From Pseudonocardia terrae (GTDB lineage Bacteria > Actinomycetota > Actinomycetes > Mycobacteriales > Pseudonocardiaceae): a DNA stretch of 64,000 bases. Shown in pieces: positions 8,683-18,177 of the stretch. The stretch is from assembly GCF_021343995.1 (NCBI RefSeq), contig NZ_JAJTTE010000001.1, forward strand, positions 1 to 64,000, written 5' to 3'. The notes under the pieces are model-generated. The model was not told where the DNA came from, did no database searches, and saw only the letters and a list, made by a program, of their open reading frames with translations. Both the position numbers and the translations under genes were made by a program. Positions within the stretch are counted from its first letter, which is position 1. Every line of letters starts with the position of its first letter.

Positions 8683-9591
8683 ATGAACGCTACCGCCCGC
8701 ACCGCCGTCGTCGTCGGTGTCGATGGCTCGGACAGGGCGCTCGCCGCCGTCCGGTGGGCGGCCGCTGAGGCGGACGAACGGGATACACCCGTGCGGCTGG
8801 TCGCGGCCGTGGCACCGAGGATCTACCAGCCGATAGGCGTTCCCGCGCTCGGCGCCGAGTACCAGTTGCAGGCCCTGACCCGGGTCGCCGAGCAGGACCT
8901 GCAGGCTGCCGCCGAGGTGGCCCAGCAGACCGCGCCGGAGCTCGTGGTGACGACCGAGGTCCGTAGTGGGGAGGCCCCGGTGGTGCTGTGCGACGAGTCG
9001 CCCACCGCTCAGTTGGTCGTCGTCGGTTTCCGCGGTCGCGGTGGCTTCGCCGGGCTGCTGCTCGGTTCGGTGGCCGTTGCCGTGGCCGCGCAGGCGGCGG
9101 CGCCGGTGGTCGTCGTCCGTGGCGAGGGTGCTCCGCGCGAGGCGGCCGCTCCGATCGTGGTCGGGGTCGACGACAGTCCGCACGGCGAGGCCGCGCTCGG
9201 GTTCGCCTTCGACGAGGCGGCGCGCAAGCGGGTCCCGCTGGTCGCGGTGCGCGCCTGGGGCGACCCGGTCCACGAGCCCTACCTGGTCAGCTTCGTCGAC
9301 TGGAACGCGGTCGAGACCGGCGAGCGCCGGCTGCTCGACGAATGCCTGGCCGTCCGGACCGCCGAATACCCCGAGGTGCCGGTCGAGCAGGTCCTGCTGC
9401 GCGACACCCCGGCGGCCGCCCTGGTCGCCCGGTCGCGGGGTGCCGGGCTGGTCGTCGTCGGTTCGCGCGGACGCGGCAGGGTGCGCGGACCACTGCTGGG
9501 CTCGGTGAGCCAGGCCGTGCTGCCGCACACCGAGGCCCCGGTCGCCGTGGTGCGACCCGAGGCCGGTGACCAGCCGGCGCAGGAGCCCTGA
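8683..9591 (+). CDS. Universal stress protein, tandem UspA domains
   Basis: This is a cytoplasmic ATP-binding stress protein with two Usp domains (residues about 7-146 and 155-295). Each ends in the nucleotide-binding loop G-x2-G-x9-G-S, seen in GFRGRGGFAGLLLGS and GSRGRGRVRGPLLGS. The VVGVDGS and VVGVDDS openings mark the beginning of each domain. In actinomycetes such proteins are usually induced by hypoxia, redox stress or stationary phase. The ATG at 8683 is chosen over an upstream in-frame start because CGAGGAGAAACC precedes it at correct spacing. It is a 302-residue protein of typical length. Confidence 0.93.
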   Translation: MNATARTAVVVGVDGSDRALAAVRWAAAEADERDTPVRLVAAVAPRIYQPIGVPALGAEYQLQALTRVAEQDLQAAAEVAQQTAPELVVTTEVRSGEAPVVLCDESPTAQLVVVGFRGRGGFAGLLLGSVAVAVAAQAAAPVVVVRGEGAPREAAAPIVVGVDDSPHGEAALGFAFDEAARKRVPLVAVRAWGDPVHEPYLVSFVDWNAVETGERRLLDECLAVRTAEYPEVPVEQVLLRDTPAAALVARSRGAGLVVVGSRGRGRVRGPLLGSVSQAVLPHTEAPVAVVRPEAGDQPAQEP

Positions 9592-9605
9592 CGAGGCCGG
9601 AATAG

Positions 9606-9938
<333 letters not shown>

Positions 9939-9976
9939 GCAGGCCCGGAGCGGCCGGAGACGAAGGGAGCTGCGCG

Positions 9977-10372
9977 GTGAACATCGCCCGCACCATCACC
10001 CTCAGCCAGCCCTACGCCGAGGTGGTGCCGCGGGTCCGTGAGGCCCTGGCCGGTCAGGGGTTCGGGGTGCTGACCGAGATCGACATGACGGCGACGATGA
10101 AGCAGAAACGCGGCGCCGAGATCGAGGACTTCGTCATCCTGGGCGCCTGCAATCCCGAGCTCGCCGAGCGGGCCCTGAACATCGACCGCCGGGTCGGGGT
10201 GCTGCTGCCGTGCAACGTCGCCGTCCGGGCGACCAGCGACGGCACGGGCACGATGGTGCAGCTGATGAACCCGCAGCTGCTCGCGGCGGCGACCGACAAT
10301 CCCGACCTCGCCCCGATCGCCGAGGAGGCCGACCGGCGAATGAGCGCAGTCCTGGCCACCCTGCAGCAGTAG
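9977..10372 (+). CDS. DUF302 family protein
   Basis: This 131-residue protein has the DUF302 fold, recognised by the opening in which a peptide acts over S-Q-P-Y-x-E-V-V and by the GFGVLTEIDM and ILGACNPELAERAL segments. DUF302 proteins are small alpha/beta proteins often encoded with CsoR regulators and sulfur or redox genes; the biochemical role is not settled. The GTG at 9977 lies 38 bases after the repressor stop with GAAGGGAGCTGCGCG ahead of it, so the two genes probably form one operon under the 9626 operator. The single Cys in ILGACNP and the one in LLPCNVAV are the only obvious reactive residues. Confidence 0.85.
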   Translation: MNIARTITLSQPYAEVVPRVREALAGQGFGVLTEIDMTATMKQKRGAEIEDFVILGACNPELAERALNIDRRVGVLLPCNVAVRATSDGTGTMVQLMNPQLLAAATDNPDLAPIAEEADRRMSAVLATLQQ

Positions 10373-10418
10373 CCGCTCCCGCATCGGGGTCGGCCCGCGC
10401 GATCTCCGGCCTGCTCAT

Positions 10419-10458
10419 GACCTGACCAATCGCGACCTGACCAACTGCGACCTGACCC
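10419..10458 (+). repeat. Imperfect 15-bp tandem repeat, three units
   Basis: GACCTGACC recurs at 10419, 10434 and 10449, each with a similar following hexamer, giving a 15-base period. It lies between the DUF302 gene and the dioxygenase remnant. It could be a slippage product. Confidence 0.7.
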
Positions 10459-10509
10459 AACCGCACAGCCCAACACCAACCTGCGACGCGCGCGGGGTGC
10501 GGCTGCCTG

Positions 10510-10680
10510 GTGGAGACCCACGTGCACAACGACCACGTCTCCAGCGGGCTGGAGCTGGCCGGCAGCACCGGCGCCACCTACGTGCTGGCGGGCGGCGACG
10601 GGCGGGCCCACGGGGTGTTCACCGGCGGGTCGATGCTCTACGGCGCCAGCGGCCGCACCGACCTGGTGCGGGGTGACCCC
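10510..10680 (+). pseudogene. Remnant of a metallo-beta-lactamase-fold persulfide dioxygenase-like gene
   Basis: Two separate parts of one family are joined in one short frame. VETHVHNDHVSSGLELAGSTGA is the first metal-binding loop of ETHE1/persulfide dioxygenase-type proteins (HxHxDH). VFTGGSMLYGASGRTDLV is a stretch that normally lies over 60 residues further on, after the second His and the metal Asp. The intervening part with those ligands is absent, as are the N- and C-terminal thirds. The product cannot be active. Before the deletion it would have been a natural third member of the CsoR-DUF302 operon, detoxifying persulfide. Confidence 0.75.
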
Positions 10681-10867
10681 CGTGGTCGTCGATGCTCATC
10701 GACCGCCTCCTGCGTCCGTCTCGTGCCGGTCTCGCGTCCCCGATTCAGCGCGAGCGCGGGTCGTCGTCGGGTTGGGTCTCCCTGGAGACGGCCTGGGCGG
10801 CGACCTCGGACGGGGCCGGGTGCCCGCCGACGTGCGCCTCGGCACGCATGCGTTCCGCCAGGTGTGG

Positions 10868-11981
10868 TTAGTGCAGCTCGAACGCCGGGCGTTCGGAGCG
10901 GATGCGCGGCAGCTCGGTGAAGTTGTGCCGCGGCGGCGGGCAGCTGGTGGCCCACTCGAGCGAGTTGCCGTGACCCCACGGGTCGTCGACGGTGACCACG
11001 CGGCCGTAGCGGTAGCTGCGGAACACGTTCCAGATGAACGGCAGCGTGGAGGCGCCGAGGACGAACGCGCCGATCGAGGAGATCGTGTTCAGCGTGGTGA
11101 AGCCGTCGGTGGGCAGGTAGTCGACGTACCGGCGCGGCGTGCCCTCGTTGCCCAGCCAGTGCTGGACGAGGAAGGTCAGGTGGAAGCCGACGAACGTGGT
11201 CCAGAAGTGGAACTTGCCCAGCGTCTCGTCGAGCATCCGGCCGGTCATCTTCGGGAACCAGAAGTAGATGCCCGCATAAGGCGCGAACACGATCGTCCCG
11301 AACAGGACGTAGTGGAAGTGTGCCACCACGAAGTACCTGTCCGAGACCATGAAGTCCATCGCCGGGGAGGCCAGCAACACGCCGGTGAGCCCACCGAAGA
11401 GGAACGTCACGAGGAAGCCGAGGGAGAACAACATCGGCGTCTCGAACGTGAGCTTGCCCTTCCACATCGTGCCGATCCAGTTGACGAACTTGATGCCCGT
11501 CGGGATCGCGATGAGGAACGTCGTGAACGAGAAGAAGGCCAGCAGTACCGCACCCGTCGCGTACATGTGGTGCGCCCAGACCGCTCCCGACAGCATCGCG
11601 ATCGCGATGGTCGCGAAGACCAGCGTCTTGTAGCCGAAGATCGGCTTGCGCGAGAAGACCGGGAACACCTCGGACACGATGCCGAAGAACGGCAGGGCCA
11701 CGATGTAGACCTCGGGATGGCCGAAGAACCAGAACAGGTGCTGCCAGAGGATCGCCCCGCCGTTGGCCGGGTCGAACACGTGGGCGCCGAGGTGGCGGTC
11801 CGCCGCGAGGCCGAACAGGGCCGCGGTCAGCACCGGGAACGCGATCAGGACCAGCAGCGACGTAATGAAGATGTTCCAGGTGAAGATCGGCATCCGGAAC
11901 ATCGTCATGCCCGGGGCGCGCATTGCAGACGATCGTGGTGATGAAGTTGACCGCTCCGAGGATGGTGCCCAGGCCGGCGAC
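10868..11981 (-). pseudogene. ctaD: 5'-truncated, frameshifted cytochrome c oxidase subunit I (ctaD) remnant
   Basis: The C-terminal two thirds of heme-copper oxidase subunit I are clear. They include the HPEVY segment with the Cu-B ligand His, the following HHMY pair, the heme-ligating VAHFHYV region, and a natural end. The protein begins abruptly at [13 protein letters not shown] (about 11981), so all N-terminal helices including the first heme a ligand are missing. One extra base at about 11924 puts the [19 protein letters not shown] part out of frame with MRAPGMTMF onward. Upstream, the sequence runs straight into a Lon-like protease gene, whose frame continues into the ctaD part after the frameshift. 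A functional oxidase subunit is impossible; an intact ctaD must exist elsewhere. Confidence 0.88.
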
Positions 11982-13435
11982 CGCCGGTGCACGGTCCCCT
12001 CCGGGAAGGCCCCGTCACCCGCCCGTTCGCCGGCCGGCCGTCCCGTCAACAACTCGATCCCCTCGTCGATGTGGCTGACCGCCCAGACGTGGAACCGGCC
12101 GGCGCGGACCGCCTCGACGACCTCCTCGCGCACCATCAGGTGCTTGACGTTCGACGTCGGCACGAGCACCCCCTGCTCGCCGGTCAGGCCCCGCTCACGG
12201 CAGACGTCGAAGAAGCCTTCGATCTTGCGCGTCACGCCCCCGACCGCCTGCACCTCGCCGTGCTGGTCCACCGCGCCCGTCACGGCGATCCCTTGGTGCA
12301 GCGGCAGATCGGAGAGGGCCGACAGCAAGGCGTAGAGCTCGGTCGTCGAGGCCGAGTCGCCGTCGATACCGCCGTACGACTGTTCGAAGGTGATCGTCGC
12401 CCCCAACGAGAGCGGCCAACGCTGCGCGTACTGCGCTTGCAGGTAACCGGTCAGGGTCAGGAACCCCTTCGAGTGGATCGGGCCCGACTTCTCGATCTCC
12501 CGCTCGATGCTCTGCACCGTCCCCAGCCCGACCGAGACCCGTGCCGTCACGGGCCCCGCCTGCCCGGCTTCGATCGTCGGCAGGAAGTCCTGCAGATGCT
12601 CCGGCAGGTTCTTCTCGATCTGCTCGATGAAGGCGAGGACATCCGGCTGCTCGCTGAACTCCTCGCGCAACTCCGTGATCAGCGGGCCGACCGCGTACAG
12701 CGCCACCTCACGGTCGAGCGCACTCACGCGCTCCTGGGCCTCCTTCTCGATCTGCTGCATCTGGCGCACGAACGCGCCGACCTCGCTCTGGACCTGCGTG
12801 CCCCGTTGCTCGAGATCCGCCTTCTCCTCGGGTGACAACTGCTCGAACACCTGTTGCGACATCGGCTGGCCGCTCTGCAGTGGGATCTTGCCGATACCGG
12901 TCGGTGTCATCACCACGGCGAAGCCACGTTCCTGCCCGAAGGCGCGCAGGTCCGTGATCAACGCGGCGCGCCGCGTTCCCACCTCCGACAACGACTGCTC
13001 TCGGCGCCGCGCGTAGTCCTCGCTCTCGAAGGCGCGAGGAATCTCCCGCTGTGCCGCCTCGAGGAACGACGCCATCGCCGTCGCCAGCCTCCGGGCGCGG
13101 CCGGCCGGGACCGAGAAGGTGCGTGGCCGATCCGGCTCGGTGAAGTTGTGGACGTAGACCCAGCCAGGTGGTGTCGGCCGCGTCGCCGCGAAGGAACGGA
13201 CGGCCGTCAGAACGGTGCTCTCGCGCCCCGTGCCCGGCGGACCGGCAACGTAGAGGTGGATGCCGCGCACGCCGACCTCGAGCGCAAAGGCGATCGCCTC
13301 GGCCGCGCGCGGCCGCCCGATCGTCGTCTCGAGCGGCGCTACCTCGCCCGTCGTCCGGAACGGCAGCATCGCGGGGTCGACCCGCCGACGCAGCTCCTCC
13401 GGCCTCACCGCCGACCGCTCACGCACTGCCTGCAT
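11982..13435 (-). pseudogene. Lon-like (LonB-type) ATP-dependent protease with deleted AAA core
   Basis: The N-terminal part has the AAA_32-type beginning with a P-loop GPPGTGRES (residues 65-73, Arg in place of the usual Lys) and a long coiled coil (about 150-280). The C-terminal part is a Lon S16 protease domain with the catalytic Ser in GDSAS and Lys in TRKIEGF. Family members run near 800 residues and have about 300 residues between these parts with Walker B, sensor and lid elements. Here the two are joined at about residue 290 ([10 protein letters not shown] to [11 protein letters not shown]). The 3' end has also lost its own stop and runs into ctaD at about 11982. ATP-driven proteolysis is therefore unlikely. 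The physical frame is open from 13435 to 10868 (855 codons), so a fusion protein could in theory be made. Confidence 0.8.
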
Positions 13436-13791
13436 CGCGCTCCTCCTCTGCGCAGACCACCACTCAGGCTCTCGGTGCGTAACGCGGGGTCCCAGCGACC
13501 TCTCCTCGGAGCACGTCCTCGTGTCCCCCCCCCGCCAGCAAGCCGGCGCCGAAGTGCCAGGTCAGTGGCGATCGCGCCCGCGACACCGCCGGGGCCGCCC
13601 GATCGCGGGACCGCACCACTCGGACCGCCCCTGCTCCACGTGCAGCTCGACAATGTCGGAGGGGCGATGCCTTGGTCGTTGCCACCACCGCCCGGGCCGC
13701 TGCTGACGCCGCCCGGTCCGGTGGACGGAAGCGCGCCGTGCTCGGAGGAGGAGCGTCGACGTACATCCACCTGTTTCGTGTAGGCCCGTAG
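13436..13791. other. Gene-free stretch with a C9 tract
   Basis: No supported gene is seen. A run of nine C residues lies at 13525-13533. The left part should contain the promoter of the Lon-like gene on the minus strand, but no clear core promoter is recognised. Confidence 0.4.
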
Positions 13792-14139
13792 TCAGATGGC
13801 GACGACGTTGACGACGACAGCGCCGAGGGTGGCCAGCGCACGAGCCTGGCGGTAGGGGAGAGCGTCGGCGGGTAGCCGTAAGTCCGCGTAGAGGCCGAGC
13901 GCCACGAAGGTCAGCACCGGGGCGGCCCAGTCGTTCGCCGAGAATCCGGGTAGGCCGTCGTCGTTGAGTTGGGGCATGTTCGCCGACAGTCGCCATACGA
14001 GCACCGCCATGCCCGACAACACGGCCACCGCGATCACGTCGGGCCAGGCGCCCCGCGGAAGCCGCCAGAGTGCGACCGCGAACGCCAGTAGTGCGGTGAT
14101 TCCCGCGGTGAGTGCGACATGACCGACACTGAAGATCAC
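13792..14139 (-). CDS. Small integral membrane protein
   Basis: This 115-residue protein of unknown function has four likely membrane helices: GHVALTAGITALLAFAVALW, then DVIAVAVLSGMAVLVW, a helix near VLTFVALGLYADL, and a C-terminal one ending in GAVVVNVVAI. The GTG at 14139 is preferred over the upstream in-frame start because GGAAGGGGAACGATTC precedes it and the upstream 37 residues are Pro-rich and not membrane-like. No family is recognised, and the nearest neighbours are also unknown. Confidence 0.6.
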   Translation of the reverse strand: MIFSVGHVALTAGITALLAFAVALWRLPRGAWPDVIAVAVLSGMAVLVWRLSANMPQLNDDGLPGFSANDWAAPVLTFVALGLYADLRLPADALPYRQARALATLGAVVVNVVAI

Positions 14140-14299
14140 GAATCGTTCCCCTTCCGCTGGGGCGGATCGGGGGCTCACGGGCCCGGCAGCGGGGTCGTGC
14201 GCCGGGCAGGGCGACGTGGCCGGTCGTAATGCGACGCGGACGTCGACCATGATCCAGCCCTCCGGAGAATGGCTGGGCGGCGATCGGACGGACTACCGG

Positions 14300-14482
14300 T
14301 CAGCCACGCAGCAGGGTTCGGTCCACCCAGGCACTGACGTCGATGTCGTGCCGGGCAGCTATCTCGATGAGGTCCTCCAGGCGCGCGCGGTGCCGCACGG
14401 CCTCGTGTGGCTCATCGGCTTCGAGAGCGGCGACGAGGCGCTCCTGGGCCGCGGTGATCTGTATCCGCAGCTCCTCGATCAC
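14300..14482 (-). CDS. Small helical protein of unknown function (60 aa)
   Basis: The short frame encodes an amphipathic, acidic helical protein (IEELRIQITAAQERLVAALEAD at the start, with a second helix ending in IDVSAWVDRTLL). AGAAGGAGACGATCATC places a good ribosome binding site 9 bases before the GTG at 14482. It lies downstream of the two-domain ABM-like gene on the same strand with a 70-base gap, so they may be cotranscribed. No function can be assigned. Confidence 0.55.
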   Translation of the reverse strand: MIEELRIQITAAQERLVAALEADEPHEAVRHRARLEDLIEIAARHDIDVSAWVDRTLLRG

Positions 14483-14552
14483 GATGATCGTCTCCTTCTA
14501 CGCGTCGGCGTGTTGCGGCAGTCGTCGCGGATTGCGGTGGCACCGTGCCGGC

Positions 14553-15158
14553 TCAGTCGGAGCGTGGGGACTGTCGGACCAGCACGTACGACTCCGTCCG
14601 GGGGAAGGTCGTTCCGGCTTGCCCCGCGGCGTCGGCGGGCAGTTCCTTGAGGAGCGCGTCTGCGCGGTCCGCCGCATCCTGATCCGCCCAGGTGGTCACG
14701 AGTAACAGACGGCCGTTCTTCCGATCGACGAGCATCTCTGAGCTGCAGAGACCCGAGCCGGCGGACATGCGGTGCAGGAGTTCGTCCCGGACGAATGCCA
14801 ATCCGGCGTCGAGCCTCGTCGGCTCGAGTTGCAGGCGGGTCATCCGCACCATCGCGCCCGGCTCGGGAACCGTCGGTCGTTCGGCGACGACGACCTCGAA
14901 GCTCTCGGCGACCAGCTCACCACCCGCCGCCACAGCAGCGCCCTCACGGGCCCGGGTCAGAGCGGCTCCGGAGGAATGCTGTGGATCGTCCCAGTAGGAC
15001 ATCGCGACGATGACGCCGCCCTCCGGGTCGACGAGCGTGGTCAGGCCTCGGTTTCCGTCCGCCGACTCGACCGCACTCCGGTCGGACTCCTCGATCTGGG
15101 CGACGCCGGAATCGATCTTGGCTCGCAGCCCGAAGATGGTGTTGACCCGCGCGTACAT
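14553..15158 (-). CDS. Tandem ABM-like (dimeric alpha-beta barrel) protein
   Basis: The 201-residue protein shows two repeats of the antibiotic-biosynthesis-monooxygenase-like ferredoxin fold. The first begins YARVNTIFG and has VIVAMSYWDD; the second has MVRMTRLQLEP and RLLLVTTWADQDAADRAD. Such proteins are small cofactor-free oxygenases or isomerases, or simply binding proteins; the active residues are not conserved enough to choose. The ATG at 15158 is preferred over the one five codons upstream because GAGGAGG lies 6 bases before it. A small helical protein follows on the same strand. Confidence 0.72.
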   Translation of the reverse strand: MYARVNTIFGLRAKIDSGVAQIEESDRSAVESADGNRGLTTLVDPEGGVIVAMSYWDDPQHSSGAALTRAREGAAVAAGGELVAESFEVVVAERPTVPEPGAMVRMTRLQLEPTRLDAGLAFVRDELLHRMSAGSGLCSSEMLVDRKNGRLLLVTTWADQDAADRADALLKELPADAAGQAGTTFPRTESYVLVRQSPRSD

Positions 15159-15543
15159 CAAGATCCTCCTCATCGCCCCACCACGATGTGAGGCCCGCTG
15201 ACTATCGCGCTACCTGGGCGCCCTCGGCAGAAGGCGCTAGACCCTGATGATGTGCCGTCTACCACAGGGGACGCGGCCGCGCGCGTCTCACACCACAGTC
15301 GGGCCAGGTTACGCGAGCCTCCTTCGGCCGCCATGGGAGCTGCGACGACCAGGCTTCGACCCACGACGGCAGGCTCGCAGACAGCATCGGCCGGCTGCGC
15401 CGGGTGATCCACCTCGGCTTCTCCAGCTCGCCTGCGCCCCGGTCTGCCATCGACAGCCCGCCATCGGCGGGTGCTCTCTCCAGGATCCGCGAGCCTAGAG
15501 GATGCGCGGCGCGGCCGACCCCTCGCGGGCGCGCCGCGCTCGA
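15159..15543. other. Gene-free stretch
   Basis: Nothing convincing is seen in either strand across these 385 bases. The region should contain the promoter of the ABM-like gene. Composition is patchy, and short frames here have no family resemblance. Confidence 0.4.
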
Positions 15544-16185
15544 TCAGGCGGGCTCGGCGAGGTGGGCGAGCCCGTCTCCGGCGAGCCGGGGCAGGGCGGC
15601 GGCGTGGCGCCCGGTGAGCAGCAGGAGCAGGGCCGCGGCGGGCCCGCGGACCTCCGCACCGGCGGCGTCGCCCGCGGTCCAGCCGGCGTGGGTCGCCACG
15701 AATCGGGTGCCGCGGAACCGCCGCCGCGCCCAGAACGGCCAGCCCATCCGCCACACCCGGTCCAGCCCCTCGCGCGCGCCGGCGAGCGGCATCGGCACCG
15801 TGCGCCCAAGGGGCAGCGCCACGTCCTGGACGTGCACCAGGACGTCGAAGAGCAGGTTGTCCAGGGTGGTGATCGCCGGGCGGGCGCGGCTGTCGGCGAG
15901 CTCGCGCAGCTCGGCGACGAGCCGGGTGGTGGGGTGCCGCGCGTGTGCCAGCGCGAGGTCCCTGTTCACCGCCTGCAGATCCCCGCCGGCGCGCATCCCC
16001 GCGGCGACAATGCGCAACATGCCCGGCGACTGCGGGGTGAGCGCGACGTGCGCCGCGACGTCGCGGACCCGCCACTGCGCGCACAGCGATGGGCGCTCCC
16101 ACTCGTGCTCGGAAAGCCCGGCCAGCAGGTCGGCCAGCTCCCGCCGGCCTTCGGCGATCACCGCCCACTTCTCGTCGCGGTCCAT
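15544..16185 (-). CDS. TIGR03083 family protein (mycothiol-dependent maleylpyruvate isomerase N-domain/DinB-like)
   Basis: This is a 213-residue four-helix-bundle protein of the actinobacterial TIGR03083 family. The diagnostic pattern is visible: LLAGLSEHEWERPSLC followed by WRVRDVAAHVALT, with the His in AAHV as a metal ligand and a later His in VHVQDVALPLGR. Members use or resemble mycothiol-dependent enzymes; most have no assigned substrate. It is divergent from a MarR regulator 73 bases away, which suggests the regulator controls it. The ATG at 16185 begins the conserved domain directly. Confidence 0.82.
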   Translation of the reverse strand: MDRDEKWAVIAEGRRELADLLAGLSEHEWERPSLCAQWRVRDVAAHVALTPQSPGMLRIVAAGMRAGGDLQAVNRDLALAHARHPTTRLVAELRELADSRARPAITTLDNLLFDVLVHVQDVALPLGRTVPMPLAGAREGLDRVWRMGWPFWARRRFRGTRFVATHAGWTAGDAAGAEVRGPAAALLLLLTGRHAAALPRLAGDGLAHLAEPA

Positions 16186-16198
16186 CGCCCACCCCGAT

Positions 16199-16245
16199 TC
16201 AGTCAGAAAGACTGACCATCTCGTCAGAGTCTCTTACCATCTCGT
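16199..16245 (+). promoter_or_regulatory. Candidate MarR operator region
   Basis: The 73-base gap between the divergent genes holds a perfect inverted repeat TCAGTC-AGAAA-GACTGA (16199-16215). It also holds a 10-base direct repeat ACCATCTCGT at 16215-16224 and 16236-16245, spaced 21 bases (two helical turns). Both are plausible binding sites for the MarR protein encoded next to them. Confidence 0.6.
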
Positions 16246-16258
16246 AGGGTCGTCAAGC

Positions 16259-16693
16259 GTGACCGAACCGTTGAACACCGGGCTGCTGCTGTTCTTGCCC
16301 TACCGGGCGCTCGAGTCCCGGGTGTTCGAGGGTCTGGCCGCGGCCGGGTTCGACGACCTCACCCCTGCCCAGGCACGCGTGTTTCAGCGGATCGCCCCCG
16401 ACGGCAGCCGCCCGACCGAGCTGGCCGAGCAGGCCGGGATCACCAAGCAGAGCGCGGGCTTCCTCGTCGACCAGCTGGAACGTGCGGGGTACGTCGAGCG
16501 CGTGCCCGACCCGGCGGACGGGCGGGCCCGCCTGGTGCGGGTCGCGGAACGGGGCGCACGCAGCGTGGAGGTCTCCCGCGGGATCGTCGCAGAGGTGGAG
16601 GCGGAGTGGACCGCGCACCTCGGCGTGCGCCGGATGGCGCAGCTCCGCCGGATCCTGACCGACCTGCGGGAGATCACCGATCCCTGGCGATGA
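16259..16693 (+). CDS. MarR-family transcriptional regulator
   Basis: The 144-residue winged-helix protein has the MarR order. An N-terminal dimer helix is followed by LTPAQARVFQRI, the recognition region PTELAEQAGITKQSAGFLVDQLERAGYVERVPDPADGR (which includes the wing DPADGRARLV), and a C-terminal dimer helix. MarR proteins usually repress a divergent gene and release DNA on binding a phenolic or other small ligand. The GTG at 16259 is chosen since the conserved fold begins immediately after; the frame upstream overlaps the divergent gene. No redox Cys is present, so ligand rather than oxidation sensing is more likely. Confidence 0.9.
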   Translation: MTEPLNTGLLLFLPYRALESRVFEGLAAAGFDDLTPAQARVFQRIAPDGSRPTELAEQAGITKQSAGFLVDQLERAGYVERVPDPADGRARLVRVAERGARSVEVSRGIVAEVEAEWTAHLGVRRMAQLRRILTDLREITDPWR

Positions 16694-16859
16694 CCAATTC
16701 CGCCGGCTCCTCGGTGACCGACTTGGTCATCACCACGGTGTGTGCTGGCCCACCTCGAAGGTGACGATGGCGTGGTCGGCCAGCGCTTGCAGGTCGACCG
16801 CGCCCGTCGAGCTGCACGTCGGGGGCGAGGGTGATCGAATGGGTTGAGGGACGAGCGAC

Positions 16860-17223
16860 TCATCCCTCGAGCGGATCCCGCGTCCCCAGGCGGGCGAGCG
16901 TGGCGTGTGCCTGCTCGGCGGCGTGATCGGCGTCCTCGAGCTGGACGGCCATCGCGTTGAGCCGACTGTGCGAAACCCATGTGTGTCCCCGCGGACTGCT
17001 CGTCGTCGCTGGAGAGCTCGCCGGGCCGCAGGCTCTGCGACTGCTCGGCGAACCGGCGAGCGACCGTGGACAGGGCGACCAGGGCCTCCGACAACGCGCC
17101 GGCTCGCTCGGCGAGCAACTGCGGAGTCAGCGCAGGGTCTGGGCGAGGATCCAGGATCTCCCGCTCGTGCTCGGCCTCGAACTCCCCGGAGCATGGCGGC
17201 GTGTCGTTCATGTGGTCAGCCAT
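16860..17223 (-). pseudogene. Frameshifted gene for an acidic helical protein
   Basis: From the ATG at 17223 a well-formed helical protein reads MADHMNDTPPCSGEFEAEHE on through LLAERAGALSEALVALSTVAR and QSQSLRPGELSSDDEQ. Near 16955-16975 the coding signal moves one base over: RLNAMAVQLEDADHAAEQAH continues the same style in the other frame and stops cleanly at 16860 after LGTRDPLEG. One extra base (or two lost) explains this. Joined, the product would be about 120 residues, coiled-coil-like, of unknown function. It may be a sequencing error or a true mutation. Confidence 0.55.
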
Positions 17224-18177
17224 GACGGGGCGTTCTCCTCGGAGTGTGGGCCGGCCGGCCCCATGGGGAGGTGCGGGGTCGGCCGGTTGGGGGTCAGCGT
17301 TTTTGGCGGGTCAGCGGTGCCGGACATCGTCGGCCTGGTCGCGGAGGGCGTCGACGGATCGGTGGCTCGCGCCCAGCGCGGCGGCGTCGGCGCCGAGTCC
17401 CAGCGGGCGAGGTCCAGGTTTTCGCCGACATCTCGGCCACGCCGAGTCGACCTCAGCCGGGGTGAGTTCCCCGGGGCAACTCGATCATCCGTCGAGGGGG
17501 CCCGCGACTTCCAGATCAACGTGCTGCGGCGGAAGCCGACGACCAGGTCAACTTCATCGTTGTGACTGGTCCATCTCAGCGAAAGGGTCGGTGGAGTTAC
17601 GGCGTCGGCTAACACGCCTTACGGCACCGGCGATTCCCGAGCATCGGCCCGCTGTTCGGCCGACGCCCGCTCCCCCTGCGTTGCGTGCGATGGGATCTTG
17701 CCTTCCCCGCGCGCGTGATGCCCCTCGAGTATGACCGAGAGAGCTCCCCGATGATGATCTCGAAGACTCCCGTGTACGACAGCGTCTCCATTCGACCCCG
17801 GCGAGGCGCTGTCGAGCGTCTCGCCGGGCCACCTCGTCACCCCGACATCTACTCGCAATTGTGCGGAGAACTGGGCCATGAGCCGGGACGAGCCGCCGTG
17901 CCGACACAGCGGCGCAGGGAGGCCAGTGAGGGCGCCGACGCCAGGCGCATCGTCAGGGCCGCGACCCGGACGGTGTCGTCGGCGTCCGGCCGTCGCCGAG
18001 CGGGCGCCCACGCGCTGCCCTGGTGGCACCCCCTGAACCAGCAGTCGTGAGCGACTTCGCGGCCCTCAGCTCTTGTTGATCGGCCCAGCGGAACCACCAG
18101 TCCGTTCCCCAGCCAGGACACCGGACGTCTGGTCGGAACCGATGCGGGCCTGATCGTGCGCGATTCGTTCCGGAGCC
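17224..18177. other. Long gene-poor stretch, possible degraded genes
   Basis: No intact gene is supported over 954 bases. On the minus strand, short coding-like segments appear in different frames between about 17330 and 17570 (for example ASHRSVDALRDQADDVRHR and GELTPAEVDSAW) and near 17700-17790 (SYTGVFEIIIGELS). They suggest frameshifted remnants that I cannot name. GC content around 17640-17780 is lower than in the flanking genes. Confidence 0.35.
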
